Shown one piece after another: positions 1 to 7,819 of a DNA stretch of 64,000 bases; the first letter of the stretch is position 1; each line of letters starts with the position of its first letter. The notes below the pieces were generated by a model, which was given only the letters and a program-made list of their open reading frames with translations, was not told the origin of the DNA and ran no database searches. Where the stretch lies: NCBI GenBank assembly GCA_045542485.1, contig JAZQLC010000012.1, positions 1 through 64,000 of the forward strand. Reading direction: 5' to 3'. Made by a program: the position numbers and the translations under genes. This stretch comes from SIG575 sp045542485 (GTDB lineage Bacteria; Bacillota; Clostridia; Oscillospirales; Acutalibacteraceae).

Positions 1-1
1 C

Positions 2-679
2 ACAGATGATAATGTGCTTGATGTAGCTTTAGACAGCCATTTCACTTCCCACGAAGGTTATACAAGGTCTTTTACAAAACGGTTTTCTGTCACTCCTGGT
101 GAGTATCGTAAAAGTCCAATTGCGATACCTTTGTATATCGGTCACCCTGCAAATCATTATCATATCTTGAAAGAAGGACGAGAGATGGAAAGCACATCAA
201 TCTGTACTGTAACACCTGTAAACAGACCGAAAAGAAGACTGATTTATCTGCCGTCAAAATCGGCAACAGGATATTTATCTTATTGTGAGGAAGTAGGCTG
301 TGATTGGGAGGGGCTTCAGAACAGTATTCCCGAAAAGCTTGATACCGCAGCAATACTTGAATTACCTGATTTTTTACAAGAGGACGGTTACAGTAATATT
401 GCTTCAGGTGTTGAAGTTCCTTTGGATTATTCAAAACCTTTGCCCGACGGCTACAAAATAGCAGAACTTCCCGAATGTACAATGCTTTATTTCCAAAGTG
501 AGCCTTTTGAAAATCCCGATGATTTCGGTATCTATATCGGTCAAGTTTACAAAGCATTAGAAAACTACAACTTTGAACGCTACGGCCATAAAATAGCAAA
601 CAATGTCGCTCCGACTTTTAATTTCGGAGCACAAACAGCTGTTGGTGCAAGAATCGCTGTACCAGTGGTAATAATATAA
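2..679 (+). CDS. AraC-type regulator with GyrI-like effector domain (5' end outside window)
   Basis: The reading frame is open to the left edge, so the gene begins outside the window. The visible part starts inside the second helix-turn-helix of an AraC/XylS DNA-binding domain (VLDVALDSHFTSHEGYTRSF, then VTPGEYR) and continues into about 150 residues resembling a GyrI-like/AraC effector-binding domain. This layout is typical of AraC regulators that bind small cationic molecules. The next gene, on the other strand, has a closely similar DNA-binding domain, so the two may be paralogues. A strong hairpin terminator follows the stop. The ligand and targets are unknown. Confidence 0.8.
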   Translation, partial: TDDNVLDVALDSHFTSHEGYTRSFTKRFSVTPGEYRKSPIAIPLYIGHPANHYHILKEGREMESTSICTVTPVNRPKRRLIYLPSKSATGYLSYCEEVGCDWEGLQNSIPEKLDTAAILELPDFLQEDGYSNIASGVEVPLDYSKPLPDGYKIAELPECTMLYFQSEPFENPDDFGIYIGQVYKALENYNFERYGHKIANNVAPTFNFGAQTAVGARIAVPVVII

Positions 680-685
680 AAACTG

Positions 686-715
686 AAGGATAGCTCGGAG
701 TAAAGAGCTATCCTT
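686..715. terminator. Bidirectional hairpin terminator between convergent AraC genes
   Basis: An 11-bp perfect stem (AAGGATAGCTC with GAGCTATCCTT) around an 8-base loop lies between two convergent genes, with A/T-rich flanks on both sides. It can end transcription from either strand. Confidence 0.75.
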
Positions 716-719
716 AATT

Positions 720-1901
720 TTATACTATATCAAATCTTCTGTTTATAACTGTATATCCCAAAGCAACGGATGTGAAGTTTCCGTGTGTTTTTGCATATTC
801 ACCATGCTGAAGGTCATCAAAGGGCAAAGCACCTTTTGACAGAATATCATTAGTCACAAACTTAAAGATTGTTTTATAAAGCTTGTCATTTTCCTTGCCG
901 TCGGCAAAACGGATTGCACAGCAGTTGTTGAGCCTCATTCCGTGGACTTCGTCTATACCGCATCCTGCAACAGCAATTAAATTATCCTTTTCAAACACAC
1001 CGTATTCAAGATTATTTTCATCGAGATAATCCTGCTCGTTAAGTAAGTGCTTCACATAACCGTCTTTTCTGCTGTTTGCCCATTTTGTAATTGCTTTTTT
1101 ATCTTTCGGTGTAAGCAGTCTGATTGTGATATCACGGGGAAGTGAACATTCAAAAGGCTCACCGAAATATAATGCCTGCGGTGTGACTTTCAGATTTTCT
1201 GAAACACCGTAAGAGGACAGAATTTCTTTAACCTCTATTTCACTTTTGTCTGAATAAAAAGTTTTTCTTTGAGGAAAACGTTCTATCCAATTAGCCAACA
1301 ATTTAAAATCATCAGTCTGCATTTCAAGATAACAATTGCCGTTAAAATCATCACCTATGCCGATAAAACCGTTTTTATAATCACCGTCAGGTGCAACAAT
1401 TGTAAGACCGCAGTATTTGATTGTTGTGCAGAAATATCCGTACCGTTTGGCATCCTTTTCGAGAAGAAAATCAATCACTTCATTTGAATCAACAAGCTTA
1501 AAATCGGGATTGTTATGCGCAAATCTACTTGCAACGGTTTTGTCCGTTATCTCGCCCATATACATAATTCTGCTTTTGTTGTCGGCACGGTATTCGCTCG
1601 GAGTAATACCGTACTTTTTCTTGAATGCTTTTGTGAATCCTTCGTGGGAATCGTAGCCGATTTCAAGGGCAATATCAAGCACAGATTTATCGGTAGTGCG
1701 AAGAAGATAAGCCGCCTGCTTCAAGCGGATATAATTGATGTATGCGGTAACCGTAAAGCCCGTGTGAGAAAGAAAAATGCGGTTAAAATAGTCAATTGAA
1801 AAGCCTGCATTCTTTGCAACATCTTCCACGGATATGCCGTTTTCGGTAGCATTTTGCTTTGCAAAATTCACGGCATTGAAAATGAGTTCTGTATTTTCCA
1901 T
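720..1901 (-). CDS. AraC-family regulator fused to a GNAT-like domain
   Basis: The 393-residue protein has an AraC/XylS DNA-binding domain at the N-terminus (residues about 5-105, two helix-turn-helix units, ending ITPSEYR) instead of the usual C-terminal position. The middle is of unclear nature. The last ~130 residues (from about 255, ITIRLLTPKDKKAITKW) look like a GNAT acetyltransferase fold, with VAGCGIDE resembling the central strand. An N-terminal AraC domain with a C-terminal sensor or enzyme is common in Clostridia. Ribosome binding site AGGAGATGTTACT precedes the ATG. The gene ends a minus-strand cluster, 92 bases after the preceding gene. Its targets are unknown; it may be the local regulator. 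Confidence 0.8.
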   Translation of the reverse strand: MENTELIFNAVNFAKQNATENGISVEDVAKNAGFSIDYFNRIFLSHTGFTVTAYINYIRLKQAAYLLRTTDKSVLDIALEIGYDSHEGFTKAFKKKYGITPSEYRADNKSRIMYMGEITDKTVASRFAHNNPDFKLVDSNEVIDFLLEKDAKRYGYFCTTIKYCGLTIVAPDGDYKNGFIGIGDDFNGNCYLEMQTDDFKLLANWIERFPQRKTFYSDKSEIEVKEILSSYGVSENLKVTPQALYFGEPFECSLPRDITIRLLTPKDKKAITKWANSRKDGYVKHLLNEQDYLDENNLEYGVFEKDNLIAVAGCGIDEVHGMRLNNCCAIRFADGKENDKLYKTIFKFVTNDILSKGALPFDDLQHGEYAKTHGNFTSVALGYTVINRRFDIV

Positions 1902-1993
1902 AGTAACATCTCCTGAATATAAAGTGTGTAAAAATCGACCTTTACAACACCATTATATTTGTAATTAGAAATGTTTTCTTGAACAAAAACGAT

Positions 1994-2962
1994 TTATTTG
2001 ACATCAAAATCTTTACGATACATAACTTCAACAGCATCATAAGAAATCTGAGTATTATCTGTCAGTTCAAATCCGTGTTTTTCATAAAAGGTACGAGCGC
2101 GGGTGTTCTTTTCAAATACCCAAAGTATAACACTGTCATATTCTGAACATTGAATTTCTTTTAGGATATGATTTATCATCATTGAGCCATAGCCTTTGCC
2201 CCGATTTTCACTCAAACTGTGAATACAGATTAGTTCTGCACAATCCGAAAATTGAGGATTTCTTGCTTTACTCCAAGCAGCGATACAATGAGGTTTACCG
2301 TCAATTTCAAGAATTGACATTTCAGCATAACCAGATTTCAGAACATTCTCGTACATTGCTTTAGCTTTAGCTATATCAGTACATCTTTCCATATCTTCAG
2401 CAGAAATGATATCAGCAAAAGCAGACTTCCACGATTCTGTCTGAATAAATGCAAGTATTTTCTCGTCACCGAGTTTTGCTTTTCGTATTTTTGTATTCAT
2501 ATGCTTCCTTATAAACTCAATTTTCTGATTATCCTGCTTTTCTTTAACATTCATCCTATAACCGTCTTGAGAAGATTTTCGATAAACTTTCAAATACTGT
2601 TCTAACGATAAAAGCATAAACTTAGTTCCAGATATATTGCGAATTTCAATATTGCAAACATCAATATTCGCAAACTCTTTCAAACCTTCAACAGAAGCAT
2701 AAGAATAATCAACACTATCTTTACGAAATGTGTGTTCGTGCTCATCAATTAATATATATCCGTGACTTTCCAAAAACAATTTGAACTCTGTCCATTTGTC
2801 GCCTGTTACAAACACCTGTGGAATAAGAATATCAATATCATCTGCATTTAATGATGAATTTGTTAAGACTTCCAATCCCAAAGAGCCATAAAGCAATGGA
2901 ACAATATTAAATTTATTGTTAAGCAATTTTGCGTTTTGTAAAAAGCAATTAAACTTTGTCAT
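1994..2962 (-). CDS. Nucleotidyltransferase-like domain fused to GNAT acetyltransferase
   Basis: Residues 1-~165 look like a small nucleotidyltransferase-fold protein (LLYGSLGLEVL, then NADDIDILIP with acidic residues where such enzymes bind metal). Residues ~168-322 form a GNAT N-acetyltransferase: the acetyl-CoA loop is ENRGKGYGSMMINHIL, followed by ILWVFEKNTRARTFYEKHGF, typical of the family C-terminus. Each half also occurs as a separate protein, so this appears to be a natural fusion. The substrate is unknown; aminoglycoside-like or small-metabolite modification are both possible. It lies 11 bases downstream of the kinase-like gene on the same strand, probably in one transcript. Confidence 0.75.
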   Translation of the reverse strand: MTKFNCFLQNAKLLNNKFNIVPLLYGSLGLEVLTNSSLNADDIDILIPQVFVTGDKWTEFKLFLESHGYILIDEHEHTFRKDSVDYSYASVEGLKEFANIDVCNIEIRNISGTKFMLLSLEQYLKVYRKSSQDGYRMNVKEKQDNQKIEFIRKHMNTKIRKAKLGDEKILAFIQTESWKSAFADIISAEDMERCTDIAKAKAMYENVLKSGYAEMSILEIDGKPHCIAAWSKARNPQFSDCAELICIHSLSENRGKGYGSMMINHILKEIQCSEYDSVILWVFEKNTRARTFYEKHGFELTDNTQISYDAVEVMYRKDFDVK

Positions 2963-2973
2963 ATTACACCCTG

Positions 2974-3525
2974 TTATAAATCAAATCTTTCTTTTATCAT
3001 TTTAGCAACAACATCCGGTGCCAAGTTTGAGTTATCAATTTTGATATAATTCGGAAATGATATTTCACCATCATAACTTTCTGTACGATATTTTTCATCG
3101 GTATCAAGCAAATCCTTCCTTGCAAAATCAAGGTTACGTTTTGATGGTTTATTGTTAAGTCGGTTTTCGGTTGAGTTTCGCTCTAACCTGATTTCCTGAG
3201 AAGCAACAAGTTCAACATAATAAACGTCTGCCCCTTGCTCTTTGAATAAATCTGAAACATATTTTATGTAATCCCAATCGCCTTGGTGGTCGAATGCCCA
3301 AACATAGGTGAATATCATTCCGTAATTATCGCTTTTTGAAAATTCTTCAAAGAAGACCTGCCTTAATCTTTGTACTGTTTTACCTTCGTAATATCCGAAA
3401 ATCTCTATAACAGGTTCAATAGTCATATGATTATGAAACAGTTTTAAGTCTGTGATTTTTGCAAGCTCCTGCCCAACCGTCATTTTACCGACAGCCAAGT
3501 TGCCGAATATTATAACTAATTTCAT
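2974..3525 (-). CDS. P-loop kinase-like protein (AAA/shikimate-kinase-like fold)
   Basis: This 183-residue protein starts MKLVIIFGNLAVGKMTVG, a Walker A loop (GNLAVGKMT) at residues 8-16. A later segment (RLERNSTENRLNNKPSKR) resembles the mobile lid of small nucleoside or shikimate kinases, and the length fits. It probably phosphorylates a small molecule; the substrate cannot be read from sequence. Similar proteins are often annotated simply as AAA-family ATPases. It sits between the broken HAD gene (18 bases) and the nucleotidyltransferase-GNAT gene (11 bases), apparently co-transcribed. Confidence 0.75.
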   Translation of the reverse strand: MKLVIIFGNLAVGKMTVGQELAKITDLKLFHNHMTIEPVIEIFGYYEGKTVQRLRQVFFEEFSKSDNYGMIFTYVWAFDHQGDWDYIKYVSDLFKEQGADVYYVELVASQEIRLERNSTENRLNNKPSKRNLDFARKDLLDTDEKYRTESYDGEISFPNYIKIDNSNLAPDVVAKMIKERFDL

Positions 3526-3543
3526 AGTATCAAATCCTTTAAT

Positions 3544-4227
3544 TCATATTCTTTCAACAAAATCGATTAGCTGTTTCAAATTATGTATTGTCCATTCATC
3601 ATTGTTTTCACCACTTCTGTCAAGATGAAATGCTGTAAATCCTTGTTCTCTTGCTCCGTCTGCTTCATCTTTACAATCATCAACAAATATGCTTTCTGTA
3701 GCAGTTACACCTTGTGCCTGAAGTGCTGCATTAAAAATAATCGGACTTGGTTTACCTGCACCGACTAATGAGCTTGCAGTAAATGATGTAAAATATTTTG
3801 CAATACCGAGTTGCTGTAATGTGAATTCAAGTGATGGTGAAGTATCGCTGATAACTCCCATTTTATAGCCTCGGTTTTTGAAATATTCAAGCACCTCTAC
3901 CGTTTCAGAAAATAATGCTCTGTCACCGTTACACCAAAGTTCATTCAGAAGCAAATCAGCCTTATTTTCAACATCTTCTGTAACACCTTCACCTATGAGC
4001 AAGTGATAATAATATCTCTTGAAAAACTCACGCTCATCATCAAGTGTTTTGTACCACGGCTTTCTGCCTTCACTTGCAAGTTTAAACAACGACATCATTT
4101 TATCGTAATCAAACTCAAAAGGCTTACCGCTCTAGCTGCTTATTTGCTTATCTCGCCACGCTTCTTTTTCAGCCGTGAAATATGTCAACGTTCCATCACG
4201 ATCCAAGAAAATTGCTTTGTATTTCAT
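3544..4227 (-). pseudogene. HAD-family hydrolase interrupted by an in-frame TAG
   Basis: From the ATG at 4227 the frame reads MKYKAIFLDRDGTLTYFTAE, carrying the HAD catalytic motif DxDGT (D9, D11). Codon 32 is TAG (4132-4134). The same frame then continues for about 190 codons with the rest of a HAD hydrolase: the cap region, VISDTSPSLEF (motif II-like), GAGKPSPIIF (motif III lysine) and FVDDCKDEADGA (motif IV). The ribosome binding site AAAGGAGTTTGTT precedes the first ATG. Translation could restart at the Met at 4098, but that product lacks the nucleophile. It looks like a recent nonsense mutation of a phosphoglycolate-phosphatase-like enzyme. Confidence 0.85.
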
Positions 4228-4242
4228 AACAAACTCCTTTCT

Positions 4243-4805
4243 CTATTTGTTTTTAATTTCAAAAAACTTTCCGTTAATATCTTCAAAATATATGAGCGAT
4301 AAATCTTCACTTGCACCAAACAGAAAAAGTGATTCTTGCTTCTTTGCTAAAATATCTCTTTCTGCTTCGGTCGTTTGCGAAAGAAGATTATAGCTTTTAT
4401 CACATCGTTTAATCCACAGTTTTTATATTGTCTGTCTGAAACAATCCTGTCGTCAAAATCAGCAATAGTATTTACATCGAATCTTCGACACCATAATAAA
4501 TTGTGCGAATACTGTAATACCCCTGATTCAGACACAACAATGTCATCGTTATCATAAACAATAGGAATATGCGTTACTCCTTCTTTAAATGCAACATAGG
4601 CTCTGCTGTGTCCATCGGTTAATGTGTACTTTCCGTCACCGAAATCGTGTACGGGTAAAGGCTCGTAATTTTTTACATCTTTGGGCTTAAACCACTTATA
4701 AATATCATCAATCTTCCTTTTATTCAGAAAAATTTGACTGACCTGTAATTCTGATATAGGAAACAGTTTTATTCCGTTAAATTCTAAACTCATATAATAC
4801 TCCAA
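4243..4805 (-). pseudogene. ParB-N-like protein gene with a frameshift
   Basis: The open frame from 4805 (or the second Met at 4793) encodes a ParB/sulfiredoxin-like domain: PISELQVSQIFLNKRKIDDI, then YTLTDGHSRAYVAF, the GHxR motif of the ParB N-terminal fold. The frame ends early at 4347. Another frame resumes with plausible protein (SYNLLSQTTEAERDILAKKQ and on to a TAG at 4243-4245, 15 bases before the next gene). Restoring one base in the T5 run at 4420-4424 (A5 on the coding strand) joins the halves into 187 residues. Homologues are short proteins of unknown function; a nuclease or CTP/ATP-binding role is only a possibility. Confidence 0.75.
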
Positions 4806-4811
4806 ACTTCT

Positions 4812-5633
4812 CTAATTAATATTCCTGTATTCAGGTAATACATAGTTTATTTCGTTATCAGCATTGTATTTAAAACCGATAATTTCCCCTTGATAATACA
4901 ATGCCTTAAAGCTGACGGCTCTGTTTTTGCGTGCGTTCCAAGCCATATTTTTAACATCTTTTCTGTGCGGCTTTCGGTTTGCTTCCTTGCAATATTCTTT
5001 CCACACACCGTAAACCTCTTTTATCTGCGGCTTGTTATATGGATTTATGCTGATTAAATCGGTAAGCTTTACAAGCTCTGAAATCACCTTATCAATTTCC
5101 GCAGTATGCTTATTCTCTGTCAAATGCTTACAGTAAACTAAATAATGTCCCCATCCCTGATTAATGCCTGTGTCACGGTAACTTACAGCCTTCCAGAACG
5201 GGATTCCGCAAACGGGGTCGGGATATAACAATATAGTAGCAGTTCCGTTAGCCTTGAAGATTTTCTCTATGTAGTTATTCAGAATTCTGCCATAGCCTTT
5301 TCTTCTGTGTTTCGGTGAAATGTAAAAATCATTAACCGTTCCATATCTAAAGGGAATGTCAACAATATCAGTTGCCGTTATAGAAACAGAAGCAAAACCG
5401 ATTATCTCTTTGCCTGACATCATAACGATGAAGCTATCTGTATCGCTGTTCGAAGCTCTTGTAATGATGTTGTCAAAAAGATTATAAAATATCTTCTTTC
5501 CGCCGGGAGCTTCACCGTGATTTCGGAGAGTCTTAATCTTATACCGTGCGAATACTTTTCTTAGCTTCTTGTACAGGCTTGCATTTTCTTTTGTGATGGT
5601 CGTAAATGTAAAATTACTGTTTGTTGTATTCAT
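4812..5633 (-). CDS. GNAT N-acetyltransferase under attenuation control
   Basis: The 273-residue protein contains a GNAT domain at residues ~10-165. Its acetyl-CoA loop is YISPKHRRKGYGRILNNYIE, and VCGIPFWKAVSYRDTG matches the usual C-terminal GFxxxG region. About 100 further residues are of unknown type, with KPHRKDVKNMAW noticeable. GNAT enzymes acetylate amines on small molecules or proteins. Upstream lie a near-consensus promoter, an 18-codon leader peptide and competing hairpins (see those entries), the arrangement seen before ribosome-targeting antibiotic resistance genes. This suggests, but does not prove, a role in drug tolerance. It is the first gene of the 5633-1994 minus-strand cluster; ribosome binding site AGAGGATTTT. 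Confidence 0.85.
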   Translation of the reverse strand: MNTTNSNFTFTTITKENASLYKKLRKVFARYKIKTLRNHGEAPGGKKIFYNLFDNIITRASNSDTDSFIVMMSGKEIIGFASVSITATDIVDIPFRYGTVNDFYISPKHRRKGYGRILNNYIEKIFKANGTATILLYPDPVCGIPFWKAVSYRDTGINQGWGHYLVYCKHLTENKHTAEIDKVISELVKLTDLISINPYNKPQIKEVYGVWKEYCKEANRKPHRKDVKNMAWNARKNRAVSFKALYYQGEIIGFKYNADNEINYVLPEYRNIN

Positions 5634-5648
5634 AAAATCCTCTTTCTG

Positions 5649-5685
5649 TAAAAAATATAGGCACCTCCGAAAATCGAAGATGCCT
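5649..5685 (-). terminator. Leader terminator (attenuator) before the GNAT gene
   Basis: On the minus strand a 12-bp stem (AGGCATCTTCGA with TCGGAGGTGCCT, including G-U pairs) with a TTT loop is followed by ATATTTTTT and lies 16 bases before the GNAT start codon. Its upstream arm can instead pair with 5733-5747 inside the leader peptide gene, which would prevent the terminator from forming. The layout is that of a ribosome-mediated attenuator. Confidence 0.8.
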
Positions 5686-5711
5686 TGCTAATTCAGAAAG
5701 ATTGTATTACA

Positions 5712-5768
5712 TCAATCACAAACGGACAAAACGGCACTTCGATTTCGTAAAATAATAGTCATTGTCAT
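5712..5768 (-). CDS. 18-residue leader peptide of the GNAT gene
   Basis: A short frame, MTMTIILRNRSAVLSVCD followed by TGA, begins 7 bases after a GGTGG-type ribosome binding site and ~30 bases after a SigA -10 box. The codons for LRNRSA cover the segment (5733-5747, CGAAATCGAAGTGCC on the coding strand) that nearly repeats one arm of the downstream terminator. A ribosome stalled there could shift the RNA between antiterminator and terminator. The peptide itself probably has no other function. The inference rests on the geometry, not on known homologues. Confidence 0.7.
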   Translation of the reverse strand: MTMTIILRNRSAVLSVCD

Positions 5769-5800
5769 TTTGTCCACCTGCCTTTCAGTAATTTTATATA

Positions 5801-5829
5801 ATTATACTCTTCTGTACCAAGAAAGTCAA
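5801..5829 (-). promoter_or_regulatory. SigA promoter for the attenuated GNAT transcript
   Basis: On the minus strand TTGACT (5824-5829) is separated by 17 bases from a perfect TATAAT (5801-5806), about 33 bases before the leader peptide ATG. Confidence 0.8.
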
Positions 5830-5845
5830 TATTTTGAATGCAGTG

Positions 5846-6004
5846 TTATTTATAAATTAGTTCTGTTGTAACAATCTCTCTTGCTCTTGCTTCAATGTTT
5901 TGCATACGGCATATCCATTCCAACTGATTTTCTTCTTTCAGTTGCTCTGTGATACCCTCAGCCGCTTTCATCTGCATAACAAGAGTGTCAAACATATCCC
6001 TTGC
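5846..6004 (-). pseudogene. 3' fragment of a tnpV gene
   Basis: Fifty-two codons and a stop encode a sequence that by eye is identical at about 32 of 52 positions to the C-terminus of the complete TnpV at 7451-7816 (shared blocks QMK, LKE, WxxRM, REIV/KEIV). There is no 5' part: the fragment begins directly after the stop codon of the membrane protein gene at 6005 and continues its reading frame. It has no start or ribosome binding site of its own and is best read as a remnant left by a recombination or insertion event. Confidence 0.8.
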
Positions 6005-6757
6005 TTATTTTATAATTGATGTAATAATTGCAACAAATTCATCCTGTGTTAAGCCTTCTGTGCAGATTGTAAATCCAACATTATTATAAATAAATTCGGT
6101 GTAATAGTATCCATCGTCAGTTTTACCGATTTTAAGTTCTACATTATTGATTACAGATGTTTCATCCTCTGTATCAAAATGCATGTAATCTACCCAAGGA
6201 ATGCGTCCCTTGGCGACTTCAAGGCTGACGTTTCGTGTAAAATCCTCATTGGAAAAGTTCAAAATGTCTTTATCCCAATATACCTCTCCTGTACCGCCAT
6301 TTCTTTTATATATGCCGCTGTGTTCATTTTCCCAAGATTTGAGATCAGAAGGGACATCAGGAATATAATCAACACCGTAGTAAGCAATCATTTCCTCACT
6401 GGTCATTTCAACAAAGTCATCACCAAACAGACAGATATTCATTCTACCTGCAGAAATGCCGTTTAGAGTGTTAATGACAATTTTATTGTTTGCCGCAGGA
6501 TTATCTGGAGATTCGCCTTTGCTTTCGTCGAAATTGTCCTTTATGCCGGGATATAATGCATCTTCCAATGTTTTGTCTATCGGTGTTGTTTCAAACATTC
6601 CGCTTTGCCACACACCCAATCCAATTAGTGAAAACAAGAATAAGCAGCAAACTGAAGTTGTGAGGCTTATAACTTTTTTTCTTTTATGTTTTTGTTCCGC
6701 AACATAGCGGTCTCTGCGTTCAAGTAAATTATTTGTTACTTCATCATAACTCTTCAT
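6005..6757 (-). CDS. Membrane-anchored partner (putative anti-sigma) of the adjacent sigma factor
   Basis: The start is set at the ATG at 6757 (MKSYDEVTNNLLERRDRYVA) because GGAGG lies nine bases upstream; it overlaps the sigma gene by 14 bases, implying translational coupling. About 30 basic residues are followed by one membrane segment (VISLTTSVCCLFLFSLIGLG) and a ~190-residue extracytoplasmic part without cysteine-rich or enzymatic motifs. The type II layout and coupling to a sigma factor are those of anti-sigma factors, but no zinc-binding anti-sigma motif is visible, so the role is inferred. The stop abuts the tnpV fragment in the same frame. Confidence 0.7.
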   Translation of the reverse strand: MKSYDEVTNNLLERRDRYVAEQKHKRKKVISLTTSVCCLFLFSLIGLGVWQSGMFETTPIDKTLEDALYPGIKDNFDESKGESPDNPAANNKIVINTLNGISAGRMNICLFGDDFVEMTSEEMIAYYGVDYIPDVPSDLKSWENEHSGIYKRNGGTGEVYWDKDILNFSNEDFTRNVSLEVAKGRIPWVDYMHFDTEDETSVINNVELKIGKTDDGYYYTEFIYNNVGFTICTEGLTQDEFVAIITSIIK

Positions 6758-7301
6758 AATAAAAGTCCTCCTTTTCAAGTTCTGATTTCAAAGCGCTTTT
6801 TGCACGGTAAACGAGATTTTTTATTTGACGAGTGTTCTTTTTCATAACGACAGCTGCTTCTGAACTTGATAATTCATCGAAATAGATTAACCACAGAACC
6901 TGCCTGTAGTCTGCGTTCAATTTTTTCAACGCTCTATGAATAATTATCTTTTGTTCCTCAATGATATAGAGCCTCTCCAAATCATGTTCGTCTTGAATAT
7001 AATTTTCTAAATCATCAAAAGGTACATCCGACTGTTTTGCATTATGTCGGAGATAATCAATCGCCACATTTCGCCCAATGGTATAGAGCCAGGTTTTGAA
7101 CGAGTATTTAGCATTGAACCTTGGTTTTTTTGTTATAATCTTAAACAGGGTTTCTTCCATCAACTCTTCAGCAACCGATATGTTATTAACAATACCATTA
7201 AGATAAAGTATCAGTCCGTCTTTGTAATCTCTTACGATTTCCGTTAAGGCTTCGTCATCACCATCAAGAAAACGGCGGTAGCTACTTGCACCGTTATCCA
7301 T
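6744..7301 (-). CDS. ECF-type RNA polymerase sigma factor
   Basis: The start at 7301 (MDNGASSYRRFLDGDDEALT) has AAGGAG nine bases upstream. Region 2 is visible as LYLNGIVNNISVAEELMEET and FKTWLYTIGRNVAIDYLR; region 4 as LKKLNADYRQVLWLIYFDEL and VYRAKSALK. At 185 residues it has the ordinary ECF length with no extra domain. It is translationally coupled to the membrane protein downstream. Such pairs normally respond to envelope stress or host-derived signals. Its position between tnpV sequences suggests it is accessory rather than core. Confidence 0.9.
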   Translation of the reverse strand: MDNGASSYRRFLDGDDEALTEIVRDYKDGLILYLNGIVNNISVAEELMEETLFKIITKKPRFNAKYSFKTWLYTIGRNVAIDYLRHNAKQSDVPFDDLENYIQDEHDLERLYIIEEQKIIIHRALKKLNADYRQVLWLIYFDELSSSEAAVVMKKNTRQIKNLVYRAKSALKSELEKEDFYYEEL

Positions 7302-7413
7302 TGATTTACTCCTTTCCGAAAGGTAATTATTTGCCCCTTTCACTTATTAAACGGATGAACTTGAAAAAAGTCTCATTTATATTATAATGATTTTTTGAAA
7401 TTAATCAAAAATA

Positions 7414-7442
7414 CGGTGACTAAGATTTTAAATCTGTCACCG
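7414..7442 (-). terminator. Terminator of tnpV
   Basis: On the minus strand the stem CGGTGAC/GTCACCG, with AGATTT/AAATCT pairing inside, is followed by TATTTTTG, just after the tnpV stop. Confidence 0.7.
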
Positions 7443-7450
7443 CATATGTT

Positions 7451-7816
7451 TTAGTTATGAATTAAGTCGTTAATTACAATTTCTTTTGCTCTTTGCTGAA
7501 TATTATTCATTCTTTGCACCCATTTCAATTGGTTATGTTCTTTTAATTCTTCGGTTATGTCTTCAGCTTTTTTCATCTGCTCAATAAAAGTATCAAACAT
7601 ATTCCTTGCCTGCTTTTCAACTTCGGCACAGTGCTGATAAAGCTTACCTTGTATAAGAAGCGAGTTGAATAGCACAGTCTTATGCTTTTCAAGATAGGCC
7701 TTGTGCATCAAGCCCCATTTACCAAGCCTAATATTTGCTTCTTCGGGTGGTAATACGAGATTCGGAATGAGATAATCACCGACATTGCGATAACTGATAG
7801 AATTTTTGTTTGACAT
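7451..7816 (-). CDS. tnpV: TnpV-type transposon-encoded protein
   Basis: The 121-residue protein matches the TnpV family layout: VGDYLIPNLVLPPEE near the start, LGKWGLMHKAYLEKHK in the middle, and a helical C-terminus (LKEHNQLKWVQRMNNI). TnpV proteins accompany transposons and integrative elements in Clostridia; their molecular role is not established. Its ribosome binding site (AAAGGAGGCTTTACT before ATG) lies inside a long inverted repeat that would hide it in RNA. A second, truncated copy lies at 5846-6004 on the other side of the sigma factor pair. Confidence 0.85.
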   Translation of the reverse strand: MSNKNSISYRNVGDYLIPNLVLPPEEANIRLGKWGLMHKAYLEKHKTVLFNSLLIQGKLYQHCAEVEKQARNMFDTFIEQMKKAEDITEELKEHNQLKWVQRMNNIQQRAKEIVINDLIHN

Positions 7817-7819
7817 AGT

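Noticed and set aside
90..599. Long minus-strand frame opposite the first AraC gene
   Set aside because: It has no ribosome binding site or recognisable protein, and the opposite strand encodes clear AraC motifs.
3544..4227. In-frame TAG as a recoded sense codon
   Set aside because: Only one gene shows it and the neighbour also carries a frameshift, so ordinary gene decay is simpler.
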